From assembly GCF_002904295.1 (NCBI RefSeq), contig NZ_PPHG01000061.1, positions 1 to 64,000 of the forward strand: a stretch of DNA of 64,000 nt, written 5' to 3'. The DNA comes from Amycolatopsis sp. CA-128772 (GTDB taxonomy: Bacteria; Actinomycetota; Actinomycetes; Mycobacteriales; Pseudonocardiaceae). Shown piece by piece: positions 40,267-48,095 of this stretch (its first letter is position 1; every line of letters starts with the position of its first letter). The notes beneath the pieces are model-generated. The model was not told where the DNA came from. It did not search any database and was given only the letters and a program-made list of their open reading frames with translations. A program made the translations under genes and the position numbers.

Positions 40267-40494
40267 TCACCGCGGCGTGTGCAGTCCTCGCGTGAAGGTG
40301 TCCCACTCGGATGCGGAAAACACGAGGACGGGGCTGTCGGCCAGTTTGGAGTCCCTGATCGCGACCAGGCCGGGCCGCTCGAGGTTGATCTCGACGCAAT
40401 CGCCCTTGTCGGGGCCGCACAGCGGGCTTCGCTCCCAGGTGTCCGCGCTGTACGCACCCGCGACGGTCATCGGGTCGTAGCTGTTCATCTCCAT
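40267..40494 (-). CDS. DUF397 protein, partner of the XRE-DUF5753 regulator
   Basis: 75 residues. DUF397 signatures are AYSADTWERSPLCGPDKGDC (the W-x-S-x2-C core) and VEINLERPGLVAIRDSKLAD, then VLVFSASEWDTFTRGL. These small acidic proteins bind their cognate XRE partner and have been described as toxin- or antitoxin-like. GGGGGAG ends 2 bp before the ATG at 40494; a second ATG two codons later is possible. Confidence 0.9.
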   Translation of the reverse strand: MEMNSYDPMTVAGAYSADTWERSPLCGPDKGDCVEINLERPGLVAIRDSKLADSPVLVFSASEWDTFTRGLHTPR

Positions 40495-41095
40495 GGCTCC
40501 CCCTTGCGTTGCTGTGTCAAGTGCCTTGCTGACGTTCGGAATATCCGGCTTATTCAGCCTTAGATCTTGAATATTCCATTGGCAAGGGTGCGGCCGCGGA
40601 CGTCGTCACATGGGGTGAGTTTTTCACTCGATCAGCGCCGGACCAGTGCACGTGCGCATGCGGGTGCTCCCGCGTGGCTACCCTGGTTCGTCCGGTGTCG
40701 GCGAGACTTTGTCTGGTGTGCCCGTTACTGTCATCCTGTTGGCGGACGGCCGTCCAGAAGGCGTGGACACCACGCCAAGCCGTCCCGCAACGCCTGCATA
40801 TTCCGGCCGAAATCTGGAATATTGCCCAGCGGTCGAGCCGGCGGACGTCGGCGCAATTCCCGCTAGGCCGTTGGGCTGAGCGTCTGAGCCCAAAGGTGGT
40901 ACGGACGGTGAATTGCGACCGCCGAGTTGCGCGGGCAACTGTCGCGAAAGTGTGACACCTTACATCATCTGGGTGAACAGTCAGCGCCACAAATCTTCGC
41001 CCGGCAGTCGGCCGGGGACCGGCCCGTCCTCGCGGCAGGACGGCTAGCTTGGGTTTCCGAGCAGAAATCCGTTTCCCGTCCCTTGGAGTGCAGAC
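40495..41095. other. 601-bp region without convincing gene; holds GGAATAT/ATATTCC elements
   Basis: Short ORFs here lack Shine-Dalgarno sites and recognisable products. The region contains GGAATATCC (40538-40546), GAATATTCC (40569-40577) and an inverted pair ATATTCC (40798-40804) / GGAATAT (40816-40822). All are AT-rich in a GC-rich setting. The first two lie just upstream of the DUF397 gene and could be operators for the XRE regulator. Confidence 0.45.
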
Positions 41096-41266
41096 ATGCG
41101 ACCCACCGTTCCCCCGCCGGCCGCCGGGCAGCGAACCCGCGCGCCGAAGCCGGGGAAGCGTGAGCCGGCCGGGACGACCTGCCCGAACCCGAACGAAAGC
41201 CGAGGTGCCGCACCACGAGCGCTCCGCCGCCGGGTGCCGACGCACCGGAACTTCAGGAGAACATGA
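41096..41266 (+). CDS. Small basic Pro/Arg-rich protein translationally coupled to the next gene
   Basis: 56 codons plus stop. The ATG at 41096 is preceded by TTGGAG at good spacing, and the TGA (41264-41266) overlaps the next ATG as ATGA. It is Pro/Arg/Ala-rich (RPTVPPPAAGQRTRAPKPGK at the start) and likely disordered, with no family recognised. It could be a real protein or a leader ORF that sets translation of the 314-residue gene. The overlap and ribosome site are the main support. Confidence 0.45.
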   Translation: MRPTVPPPAAGQRTRAPKPGKREPAGTTCPNPNESRGAAPRALRRRVPTHRNFRRT

Positions 41267-42207
41267 TGAGCATCCGCAAGCAGCGGCGAGGTCCGCGGAC
41301 CAGAGGACGCACGGCACTCGGCCGGCTCCCTTCGACCGACGCCTTCGACACCGAGAGCAAGAAGTCGCCCCTGACGCTCGACGAGCGCAAGCTGGTGCTG
41401 TTCCTGCTCGTCGCCCTGGCTGACGACCGGGGCAGCCTCGCCCAGACGCGCCAGTGTCTCATCGAGGCCTTCGGCAGCCGGGAAAGACATTGGTGCGCGG
41501 GCAAGACCGAGGACGCCCTCCTGCACCTGCTGGCCAAGTCCATCGGCCAGGGTGCAACCGGGCCGCCGCCGTGGGACCGGATCGTCGACATGGTGAACGT
41601 CGCGGTACCGCGCACCCGCCGTGTCGTGGTGCTGGGCCAGGCTGCGGCGCTCTTCGCGCGAAGCGTCGGCTGGGACCGGCCGGCCGAAGGCTACGACGGG
41701 CCGTTTTCGGTGCCGGATTGGATCGACGAACCGGTCGTCACCATCGAGATGATCACCGCCGGCTGGGTAACGGAGGTGGCAGAGCCCACCCGGGACGCAC
41801 GGCAGGCCGAACCCGGGCCGGTGGTTCCCGCACCGCGTGAGCCACCGGTGCCGGAGGGCTCGACCGAAGGCCGGTCGCCCCGCAGCGCTGTCCGATGGGT
41901 GGCGGCTTGCGCGCCGGGCAACCCGATCGACGACCCGGCTGCCCTCCGGAAGGTCATGCTGGCCATTGCGGGAGCGGCCCGCCGCCTCGACGAGGAGGTC
42001 GAAACCCTGAGGAGGTCGTTGAATTCGCACCAGATCGCGAACTGGAAGCTGCGCTCGGAGAACCAGCGCCAGCGAAGCCTGCTGGAGCAGCTCCTGCGCG
42101 AGAAGTACCCCGGAGCATCCACCGACACGATCCGTCAGCTGATCACCGAGCAGTTGCGCTCGATCACCGCAGCCAGCCCACCGGAAACCCGCCCGTTGCA
42201 CGGCTGA
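41263..42207 (+). CDS. Actinobacterial hypothetical protein with C-terminal coiled coil
   Basis: 314 residues, no family recognised. N-terminal helical part KSPLTLDERKLVLFLLVALA, then CLIEAFGSRERHWCAGKTED and RVVVLGQAAALFARSVGWDR. A central Pro/Glu-rich linker (about 180-205) leads to a C-terminal helix with EEVETLRRSLNSHQIANWKL followed by RSENQRQRSLLEQLL, a probable coiled coil. AGGAGA precedes the ATG at 41263. It looks like a cytoplasmic adaptor or regulator. Its neighbours are the XRE/DUF397 module on one side and a repeat array on the other. Confidence 0.65.
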   Translation: MMSIRKQRRGPRTRGRTALGRLPSTDAFDTESKKSPLTLDERKLVLFLLVALADDRGSLAQTRQCLIEAFGSRERHWCAGKTEDALLHLLAKSIGQGATGPPPWDRIVDMVNVAVPRTRRVVVLGQAAALFARSVGWDRPAEGYDGPFSVPDWIDEPVVTIEMITAGWVTEVAEPTRDARQAEPGPVVPAPREPPVPEGSTEGRSPRSAVRWVAACAPGNPIDDPAALRKVMLAIAGAARRLDEEVETLRRSLNSHQIANWKLRSENQRQRSLLEQLLREKYPGASTDTIRQLITEQLRSITAASPPETRPLHG

Positions 42208-42221
42208 CCCGCCGACCTGGA

Positions 42222-42490
42222 GGCAACTGAACGACAACCCATCGGTCACTGAACGGCCCACTGATCGGCCAGTGAGGTGCGGGCACTGATGGGGCACTGA
42301 ACGGCCACTGATACGAAGCCACTGAACGGTCACTGGCCGGGCACTGATGCGAAGGCACTGAACGGTCACTGGTCGCGCACTGATCGGCAAGTGAACGGGC
42401 ACTAACGTGCGGCCGGCAGTTGGATCAGTGTCCGTTCACTTGCTTTCCAGTTTCCGATTAGTGCCCGACCAGTTGAAGAACAGTGTCCGG
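42222..42490. repeat. Intergenic array of CACTGAACGGC-type 11-bp units with an inverted distal part
   Basis: Units such as CACTGAACGGC, CACTGATCGGC, CACTGAACGGT and CACTGGCCGGG repeat at about 11 bp (some 14) from 42222 to about 42405. From 42418 the orientation flips to CAGTGTCC and CAGTTCC forms. It starts 15 bp after the stop of the 314-residue gene. Same unit family as the arrays at 5706-6035 and 29421-29775. Confidence 0.85.
42388..42442. repeat. Large inverted repeat where the array changes orientation
   Basis: A 16-bp arm CAAGTGAACGGGCACT (42388-42403) pairs with AGTGTCCGTTCACTTG (42427-42442) with one mismatch, around a 23-nt loop. It may act as a terminator for the 314-residue gene or mark the junction of two array segments. 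Confidence 0.6.
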
Positions 42491-42677
42491 TCAGTTCCAT
42501 GATTCGGATGCGGAAGAAACTGAATGGATACATACGCGCCACTGGTCGCGGCGAATACCGGTCGTCGCGAGCTTCGACCGTTGGTCGCGGAATGGTTTCC
42601 CGGCGAATTGATCACCGGCTACGCTCGAATGCGTCGCTGCGCTCAGCAAAACCCGGAAAGGTACCTGGAGGTGCTCC

Positions 42678-42995
42678 ATGTTCGACGACCCGGAAGCTTG
42701 CCGGTCGGTGGCTGCGACCTGGCGTCCGCTGGCCGGCCTGCCGTCCAGCCTTGCGGGGTGCTTGGCGGGCGAGCGGGAAGTCCCTGGTAGCACCATCTCT
42801 CGATCGACCTCGGCGCGCTTCGATGCGCCGGGGCTCCTGCCGCAAGGAGGAGCCGTGGGGCTGTCAACGCAGCCCGGAAAAACCAGGAGGTCAAATGGCC
42901 GGAAAGCACCGGAAAAGGGAGGCCAGCAGGGCTGGGTGCGTCGTAATCTTCGTCTTCACGACGCCCCTGCTGATCCTGCTGACCACCCTCGCTGA
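42678..42995 (+). CDS. Doubtful small ORF ahead of the membrane peptide gene
   Basis: 105 codons. CTGGAGG lies well placed before the ATG at 42678, and a TACGCT -10-like box is at 42620-42625. The protein starts FDDPEACRSVAATWRPLAGL and shows no known domain, and its distal third overlaps the membrane-peptide gene in another frame. Codon choice is GC-rich but not decisive. It may be a real gene, or only the leader of the peptide gene. Confidence 0.25.
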   Translation: MFDDPEACRSVAATWRPLAGLPSSLAGCLAGEREVPGSTISRSTSARFDAPGLLPQGGAVGLSTQPGKTRRSNGRKAPEKGGQQGWVRRNLRLHDAPADPADHPR

Positions 42996-43020
42996 TCAGG
43001 CTCAGCACCTGATCGGCTGA
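42895..43020 (+). CDS. 41-residue single-helix membrane peptide
   Basis: AGGAGGTCAA directly precedes the ATG at 42895, an excellent ribosome site. The peptide has a basic N-terminus (AGKHRKREASRAG), one hydrophobic helix (CVVIFVFTTPLLILLTTLAD) and a short polar tail. No family known. The composition is that of small regulatory or toxin-like membrane peptides, but no antitoxin candidate is evident. Confidence 0.5.
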   Translation: MAGKHRKREASRAGCVVIFVFTTPLLILLTTLADQAQHLIG

Positions 43021-43156
43021 ATCCGGTCCCTCTCCTGAAGAACCGCGGCGCGGGGCCGGAACACCCGGTCAGCACCCGGCCGGTCCCGCGCCGCTCAGTA
43101 TCGCATCTTCGTCGCCACCTGGGAACCGTCGCGCCCCTATGGGGTGGCCCACAACG

Positions 43157-43462
43157 ATGAATGGAACAGTCATGCCTTCCGAACGCCACAAATCGAACTG
43201 CCGCTTCGTCGCCGCCCGGATCCGGCTCGGTGTTCCCCGCGCGGACGGCCGGCGAGTGGGCGAGCGCGACCGGCAAGTCCACTTCGTCTCCCTGCCCGAC
43301 GACCGGCCGGCCCCCTTGGTGCTGAAAACCCTCTGCGGCGATCCGCTGGCCCGGGACGTGACAGAGTTGCTCGACCACATCGCGGGGATGCCGTGCGTTC
43401 GCTGCCTGGCACACGTCCCCGACGCCGCCCGGCCGCCCCACGAGCACCGTCGTTCAGCGTAG
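43157..43462 (+). CDS. Small Cys-containing actinobacterial protein of unknown function
   Basis: 101 residues from ATG 43157; ATG 43139 and ATG 43172 are alternatives and none has a good Shine-Dalgarno. The body reads HKSNCRFVAARIRLGVP, then HFVSLPDDRPAPLVLKTLCG, LARDVTELLDHIAGMPCVRC and LAHVPD. The CVRC pair and the Cys in LCGD could bind a metal. Similar short proteins occur in DUF397/XRE neighbourhoods of actinomycetes, but I cannot name a family. Confidence 0.55.
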   Translation: MNGTVMPSERHKSNCRFVAARIRLGVPRADGRRVGERDRQVHFVSLPDDRPAPLVLKTLCGDPLARDVTELLDHIAGMPCVRCLAHVPDAARPPHEHRRSA

Positions 43463-43593
43463 GCCGCCGGTGCCCAAGCTGCGGCGCCGACGGCAAGGCG
43501 GACGGGCGGGGCCTGGCGGCGCTGCGGTGTACGGGGCCAGCGGCGCTACGGCCTGCGGGGGCCGACGGCGCTGCGGAGCTGCGGCGCCGACGG

Positions 43594-43770
43594 CACGCGG
43601 GAGTGTGAGGCCGGCGGCGCCACGGACCTGCGGAGGCGGCGGCGCTACCGAGCTGTGGAGGCGGTGGCGCTACCGAGCCGCGGGGGCGGCGGCGCTACCG
43701 AGCCGCGGGGGCGGCGGCGCTACGGACCTGAGGAGGCGGTGGCGTTGCGGACCGGCGGGGGCGGCGGTGT
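43594..43770. repeat. G-rich 25-bp tandem repeat
   Basis: The element GCTACCG or variants (GCCACGG, GCTACGG, GTTGCGG) recurs at 43619, 43644, 43669, 43694, 43719 and 43744, an exact 25-bp period. The unit is G-rich on the plus strand (GCGGGGGCGGCGGCGCTACC). Less regular related units extend back to about 43490. It follows the gene ending at 43462 and precedes the tex terminator, in a gap between convergent genes. The period is not a multiple of 3, so it is not coding. Confidence 0.85.
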
Positions 43771-43805
43771 AGGGGTGCTTGGGCCGACGGCACTGTTGCG
43801 CAACA

Positions 43806-43842
43806 AAGGCGGGCCACCCGACTCAGCTGGGTGGCCCGCCTT
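43806..43842. terminator. Terminator downstream of tex
   Basis: A perfect 14-bp stem AAGGCGGGCCACCC (43806-43819) with its complement (43829-43842) and a 9-nt loop, 10 bp beyond the tex stop. Confidence 0.87.
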
Positions 43843-43852
43843 CACTGGAGCT

Positions 43853-46246
43853 CTACTTGCCGAACCCGGCCCGTCGGAGCGCGTCGGCCATCGAGCCGCT
43901 CGCGTTGCCGCCGCGGTCCCGGGCGCCGCCGCCTCCACCGCCGCGACGGTCGGCGCCGCCGCTGCCGCCGCTGCCTCCTCGGCGCCGGCCGCCTCCGCCC
44001 TGGCCGCGGTCGCGGCGGTCGCCGCCGCCACTGCCGCCACTGCCGCCGCGGGAGGAGGCTGCGCCTGGCTCGTCGTCCAGGCGCAGGGTCAACGAGATGC
44101 GCTTGCGCGGTACGTCCACGTCCAGGACCTTGACCTTCACGATGTCGCCGGGCTTCACGACCTCGCGGGGGTCCTTCACGAAGTTCTTCGACAGAGCCGA
44201 AACATGGGCCAATCCGTCCTGGTGCACGCCCACGTCGATGAATGCGCCGAACGCTGCCACGTTCGTCACCACGCCCTCCAGGCGCATGCCCGGCTTGAGG
44301 TCCGAGATCTTGTCCACGCCCTCGGCGAACGTCGCCGTCTTGAACGCCGGGCGGGGGTCGCGGCCCGGCTTGTCGAGCTCCGACAGGATGTCCGTCACCG
44401 TTGGGAGGCCGAACGTGTCGTCGACGAAATCAGCGGGGCGCAGGGCGGTCAGTGCCCTCGAGTTGCCGATCAGTGTGCGCAGGTCCGTGCCGGTCGACGA
44501 GAGGATGCGGCGGACCACCGGGTACGCCTCCGGGTGGACCGCCGAGGAGTCGAGCGGGTCGTCGCCGTCCGGGATGCGGAGGAAGCCTGCGCACTGCTCG
44601 AACGCCTTCGGGCCTAGGCGTGCGACCTCTTTCAGGGCCGTGCGGGAGCGGAACGGGCCGTTCGTGTCGCGGTGGGCCACGATGTTCTCCGCCAGGCCCG
44701 TCGTGATGCCCGAGACCCGGGTGAGCAGCGGCGCCGAGGCCGTGTTGACGTCCACGCCGACCGCGTTCACGCAGTCCTCGACCACCGCGTCAAGGGACCG
44801 GGACAGCGAAACCTCGGACAGGTCGTGCTGGTACTGCCCGACGCCGATCGACTTCGGGTCGATCTTCACCAGCTCGGCCAGGGGGTCCTGCAGCCGCCGG
44901 GCGATCGAGACCGCGCCGCGCAGCGAGACGTCCATGTTCGGCAGCTCCGCCGAAGCGAACGCCGATGCCGAGTACACCGATGCGCCCGCCTCGGACACGA
45001 TCGCCTTCGTCAGCTTCAGTTCCGGGTGCTTCTTGATCAGTTCGATGGCGAGCTTGTCGGTCTCGCGCGACGCCGTGCCGTTGCCGATCGAGATCAGTTC
45101 CACCTTGTGCCGCGCGCACAGGGCCGCGAGCTCGGCGATCGACTGGTCCCACTTGTTGGCCGGCTGGTGCGGGTAGATGACGTGCGTGTCGACGACCTTG
45201 CCGGTCGCGTCCACGACCGCCACCTTGACGCCGGTCCGGAAGCCCGGGTCGAGGCCCATGGTGGCGCGGGTGCCGGCCGGCGCGGCCAGCAGCAGGTCAC
45301 GCAGGTTGGACGCGAACACGTGGACGGCGTCGTCCTCGGCGGCCTGGCGCAGCCGCATCCGCAGGTCGATGCCCAGGTGCAGGAGGATCTTGGTGCGCCA
45401 CGCCCAGCGGACGGTGTCGCCGAGCCACTTGTCGGCCGGGCGGCCCTGCTGGGCGATGCCGAACTTCGCGGCGATGCGCTGCTCGTAGTCCGTCGGCCCG
45501 ACCTGCGGCTCGTCCGAGGGCTCCTCGGGCGCCATCGTGAGGTCGAGGACGTCCTCCTTCTCGCCGCGCAGCATCGCGAGGATGCGGTGCGAGGGGAGCT
45601 TGGTGTAGGGCTCGGAGAAGTCGAAGTAGTCGGCGAACTTGGCGCCTTCCTCCTCCTTGCCCGCGCGCACCTTCGCCACCAGGTGACCCTGGCCCCACAT
45701 CTTCTCCCGCAGGTCACCGATAAGGTCGGCGTCCTCGGCGAAGCGCTCGACGAGGATCGCGCGGGCACCGTCGAGGGCGGCCTGGGTGTCCGCGACGCCC
45801 TTGTCGGCGTCGACGAACACCGCCGCGGCGGCCTGCGGGTCCGTCGTCGGGTCGGTGAGCAGGCCGTCGGCCAGCGGCTCGAGACCCGCTTCGCGCGCGA
45901 TCATCGCCTTGGTGCGGCGCTTCGGCTTGAACGGGAGATAGATGTCCTCCAGCCGCGACTTCGTGTCCGCGGCGAGGATCGACGCTTCGAGGGCCTCGTC
46001 GAGCTTGCCCTGGCTGCGGATGGACTCGAGCACGGCGAGCCGGCGCTCGTCGAGTTCCCGCAGGTAGCGCAGCCGCTCTTCGAGCGTGCGCAACTGCGCG
46101 TCGTCGAGCATGCCGGTGACTTCCTTGCGGTAGCGGGCGATGAACGGCACGGTCGACCCGCCGTCGAGCAGCTCGACGGCGGCCTTGACCTGTCCTTCGC
46201 GCACGCCCAGTTCTTCGGCGATCTTCTGCTCGACCGACACGCTCAC
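43853..46246 (-). CDS. tex: Tex-family RNA-binding transcription accessory protein
   Basis: 797 residues, the usual Tex length. N-terminal Tex helical domain (VKAAVELLDGGSTVPFIARY, then RKEVTGMLDDAQLRTLEERL), YqgF/RNase H-like domain (MGLDPGFRTGVKVAVVDATG), helix-hairpin-helix (DVNTASAPLLTRVSGITTGL), and a C-terminal S1 domain (LKPGMRLEGVVTNVAAFGAF). The tail is Gly/Arg-rich. Tex binds nucleic acids and affects transcription and translation fidelity. The GTG at 46246 is chosen because AGGAGC lies 8 bp upstream; the open frame further up encodes no Tex-like sequence. It is divergent from the chitinase gene. Confidence 0.93.
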   Translation of the reverse strand: MSVSVEQKIAEELGVREGQVKAAVELLDGGSTVPFIARYRKEVTGMLDDAQLRTLEERLRYLRELDERRLAVLESIRSQGKLDEALEASILAADTKSRLEDIYLPFKPKRRTKAMIAREAGLEPLADGLLTDPTTDPQAAAAVFVDADKGVADTQAALDGARAILVERFAEDADLIGDLREKMWGQGHLVAKVRAGKEEEGAKFADYFDFSEPYTKLPSHRILAMLRGEKEDVLDLTMAPEEPSDEPQVGPTDYEQRIAAKFGIAQQGRPADKWLGDTVRWAWRTKILLHLGIDLRMRLRQAAEDDAVHVFASNLRDLLLAAPAGTRATMGLDPGFRTGVKVAVVDATGKVVDTHVIYPHQPANKWDQSIAELAALCARHKVELISIGNGTASRETDKLAIELIKKHPELKLTKAIVSEAGASVYSASAFASAELPNMDVSLRGAVSIARRLQDPLAELVKIDPKSIGVGQYQHDLSEVSLSRSLDAVVEDCVNAVGVDVNTASAPLLTRVSGITTGLAENIVAHRDTNGPFRSRTALKEVARLGPKAFEQCAGFLRIPDGDDPLDSSAVHPEAYPVVRRILSSTGTDLRTLIGNSRALTALRPADFVDDTFGLPTVTDILSELDKPGRDPRPAFKTATFAEGVDKISDLKPGMRLEGVVTNVAAFGAFIDVGVHQDGLAHVSALSKNFVKDPREVVKPGDIVKVKVLDVDVPRKRISLTLRLDDEPGAASSRGGSGGSGGGDRRDRGQGGGGRRRGGSGGSGGADRRGGGGGGARDRGGNASGSMADALRRAGFGK

Positions 46247-46336
46247 TGCAACACGCTCCTGCTTCGCCTGGATCCGTTCCCTGCATTCTGCCGTTTCCGC
46301 CGCCCCGACTTTCGGATGGGGCTGACATCGAGCACC

Positions 46337-46365
46337 TTGACAACGACATTGGTCTAGTCCATTTT
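46337..46365 (+). promoter_or_regulatory. Chitinase promoter with DasR-like operator in the spacer
   Basis: TTGACA (46337-46342) and CATTTT (46360-46365) with a 17-bp spacer. Between and over them lies ATTGGTCTAGTCCATT (46348-46363), one central base away from the TGGTCTAGACCA core of DasR responsive elements. DasR is the GntR-family N-acetylglucosamine regulator of actinomycete chitinases. Confidence 0.7.
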
Positions 46366-46400
46366 GTGGTGACCTGCCCCACCAGTGCCGTGGAGGTTCC

Positions 46401-47906
46401 GTGGTCCCCAAGGTCCGCTTCGCTCTGCTTTCTTTACTTTCCGTGGTCACGCTGTGTCTCGGCGTGACGTTCGTGCTCGCCGGCAGCGCTTCGGCGGCCA
46501 ACATCCTGGCCAACCCCGGCTTCGAAGCCGGCGCCACGGGCTGGACGTGCACCTCCGCGCCGGCCGTGGTCAGCACCCCGGTGCACGGTGGGAGCAAGGC
46601 CCTGAGCGTGACGCCGACGTCGTCGGACAACGGCCAGTGCGCCCAGACGCTCACCGTCTCGCCGAACACGGCCTACAAGCTGTCGGCCTGGGTCCAGGGC
46701 AGCTACGTCTACCTGGGCGTCTCCGGCGCGGCGACGACCAGCACGTGGACGCCGGGCGCCAGCGGCTACCAGCAGTTGTCGCTCAGTTTCACGACCGGTT
46801 CGAGCACGTCGCTGACGGTCTACCTGCACGGCTGGTACGGCCAGCCGACGTACTACGCCGACGACGTCAGCCTCGACGGCCCGGGCACCCCGCCGACGAC
46901 CACGCCGACGACGCCGACCACGCCGACCACGCCGACGACGCCGACGACCTCGACCACGCCGCCCACCACGACCACCCCGCCGACGACGACGACCAGCACG
47001 CCGCCGACCCAGGGTGACCTGCCGAAGCACGTCCTGACCGGCTACTGGCAGAACTTCTACAACGGCGCCAAGGCACTGAAGCTGGCCGACGTGCCGACGA
47101 AGTACAACATCATCGCCGTGTCGTTCGCCGACGCCACCGGCTCGCCGGGCGCGGTGAGCTTCACGCTCGACTCGGGCCTGTCTTCGCAGCTCGGTGGCTA
47201 CACGGACGCGCAGTTCAAGGCCGACGTCAAGACGGTCCAGGCCCGCGGCCAGAAGGTCATCATCTCGGTCGGTGGCCAGAACGGCACGATCAGTGTCAGC
47301 GACTCCACCTCGGCGAACAACTTCGCGAACAGTGTGAAGACACTGATCGCCAACTACGGCTTCGACGGCGTCGACATCGACCTGGAGAACGGCATCAACG
47401 CCACCTACATGGGCCAGGCGCTGCGCAGCATCTACAACGGCGGCGGCAAGGTCATCACGATGGCGCCGCAGACGATCGACATGCAGTCCACGCAGGGCGG
47501 CTACTTCCAGCTCGCGCTGAACATCAAGGACATCCTGACGATCGTCAACATGCAGTACTACAACTCCGGTTCGATGAACGGCTGCAACGGCAACGTCTAC
47601 TCGCAGGGCACGGTCGACTTCCTGACGGCGCTGGCCTGCATCCAGCTGCAGGGCGGCCTGCGCGCGGACCAGGTCGGCCTCGGCCTCCCGGCTTCGCCCC
47701 AGGCCGCGGGCGGCGGCTACCAGGCCCCGGCCAACACGGTGTCGGCCCTGAACTGCCTGGCCCGCGGAACGTCGTGCGGCAGCTTCAAGCCCTCGGCGAC
47801 GTACCCGACGATCCGCGGCGCGATGACGTGGTCGATCAACTGGGACGCGTCACAGGGGTACGCGTTCGCCAACACGGTGTCGGCCGGCCTCGCGGGCCTG
47901 CCGTAA
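46401..47906 (+). CDS. Secreted GH18 chitinase with N-terminal carbohydrate-binding module
   Basis: 501 residues. Signal peptide (LLSLLSVVTLCLGVTFVLAG), a CBM4/9-like beta-sandwich (about 32-155, ILANPGFEAGATGWTCTSAP), a Thr/Pro linker of TTPTTP repeats (about 157-205) and a GH18 catalytic domain with HVLTGYWQNFYNG, KVIISVGGQNG and FDGVDIDLENG (D-x2-D-x-D-x-E, acid Glu present), then NMQYYN. Hydrolyses chitin outside the cell. The GTG at 46401 follows GGAGG. The DasR-like element in its promoter predicts induction by chitin breakdown products. Confidence 0.93.
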   Translation: MVPKVRFALLSLLSVVTLCLGVTFVLAGSASAANILANPGFEAGATGWTCTSAPAVVSTPVHGGSKALSVTPTSSDNGQCAQTLTVSPNTAYKLSAWVQGSYVYLGVSGAATTSTWTPGASGYQQLSLSFTTGSSTSLTVYLHGWYGQPTYYADDVSLDGPGTPPTTTPTTPTTPTTPTTPTTSTTPPTTTTPPTTTTSTPPTQGDLPKHVLTGYWQNFYNGAKALKLADVPTKYNIIAVSFADATGSPGAVSFTLDSGLSSQLGGYTDAQFKADVKTVQARGQKVIISVGGQNGTISVSDSTSANNFANSVKTLIANYGFDGVDIDLENGINATYMGQALRSIYNGGGKVITMAPQTIDMQSTQGGYFQLALNIKDILTIVNMQYYNSGSMNGCNGNVYSQGTVDFLTALACIQLQGGLRADQVGLGLPASPQAAGGGYQAPANTVSALNCLARGTSCGSFKPSATYPTIRGAMTWSINWDASQGYAFANTVSAGLAGLP

Positions 47907-47914
47907 CCAGCCGC

Positions 47915-47955
47915 CGAACGGCCCTCCCGGCGGCGCGGTCCGGGAGGGCCATTCG
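47915..47955 (+). terminator. Terminator of the chitinase gene
   Basis: GGCCCTCCCGG (47920-47930) pairs with CCGGGAGGGCC (47940-47950), with further outer pairing CGAA/TTCG around one mismatch. The remaining gap to 48096 holds no gene I can support. Confidence 0.8.
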
Positions 47956-48095
47956 GTTACTGCGGCGGTGGACCCGGGTACCCGGTGGTGCGGTCACGGG
48001 CGACGATCACGTTCGTGCCCTCCGGTCTCCTCGGCGACTGGCCACGGCAGTTCCTGCCCTGAGTCGCCGGGAGGCGGCGAAGTGCTACGACCGCG

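Noticed and set aside
40550..41317. Minus-strand frame of 255 codons in the 601-bp gap
   Set aside because: Cys/Arg/Gly-rich random-looking translation, no ribosome site, and it overlaps the coupled 41096/41263 starts.
46247..46669. Upstream extension of the tex frame
   Set aside because: No Tex-like sequence, and it overlaps the chitinase promoter and signal peptide; GTG 46246 has a good ribosome site.
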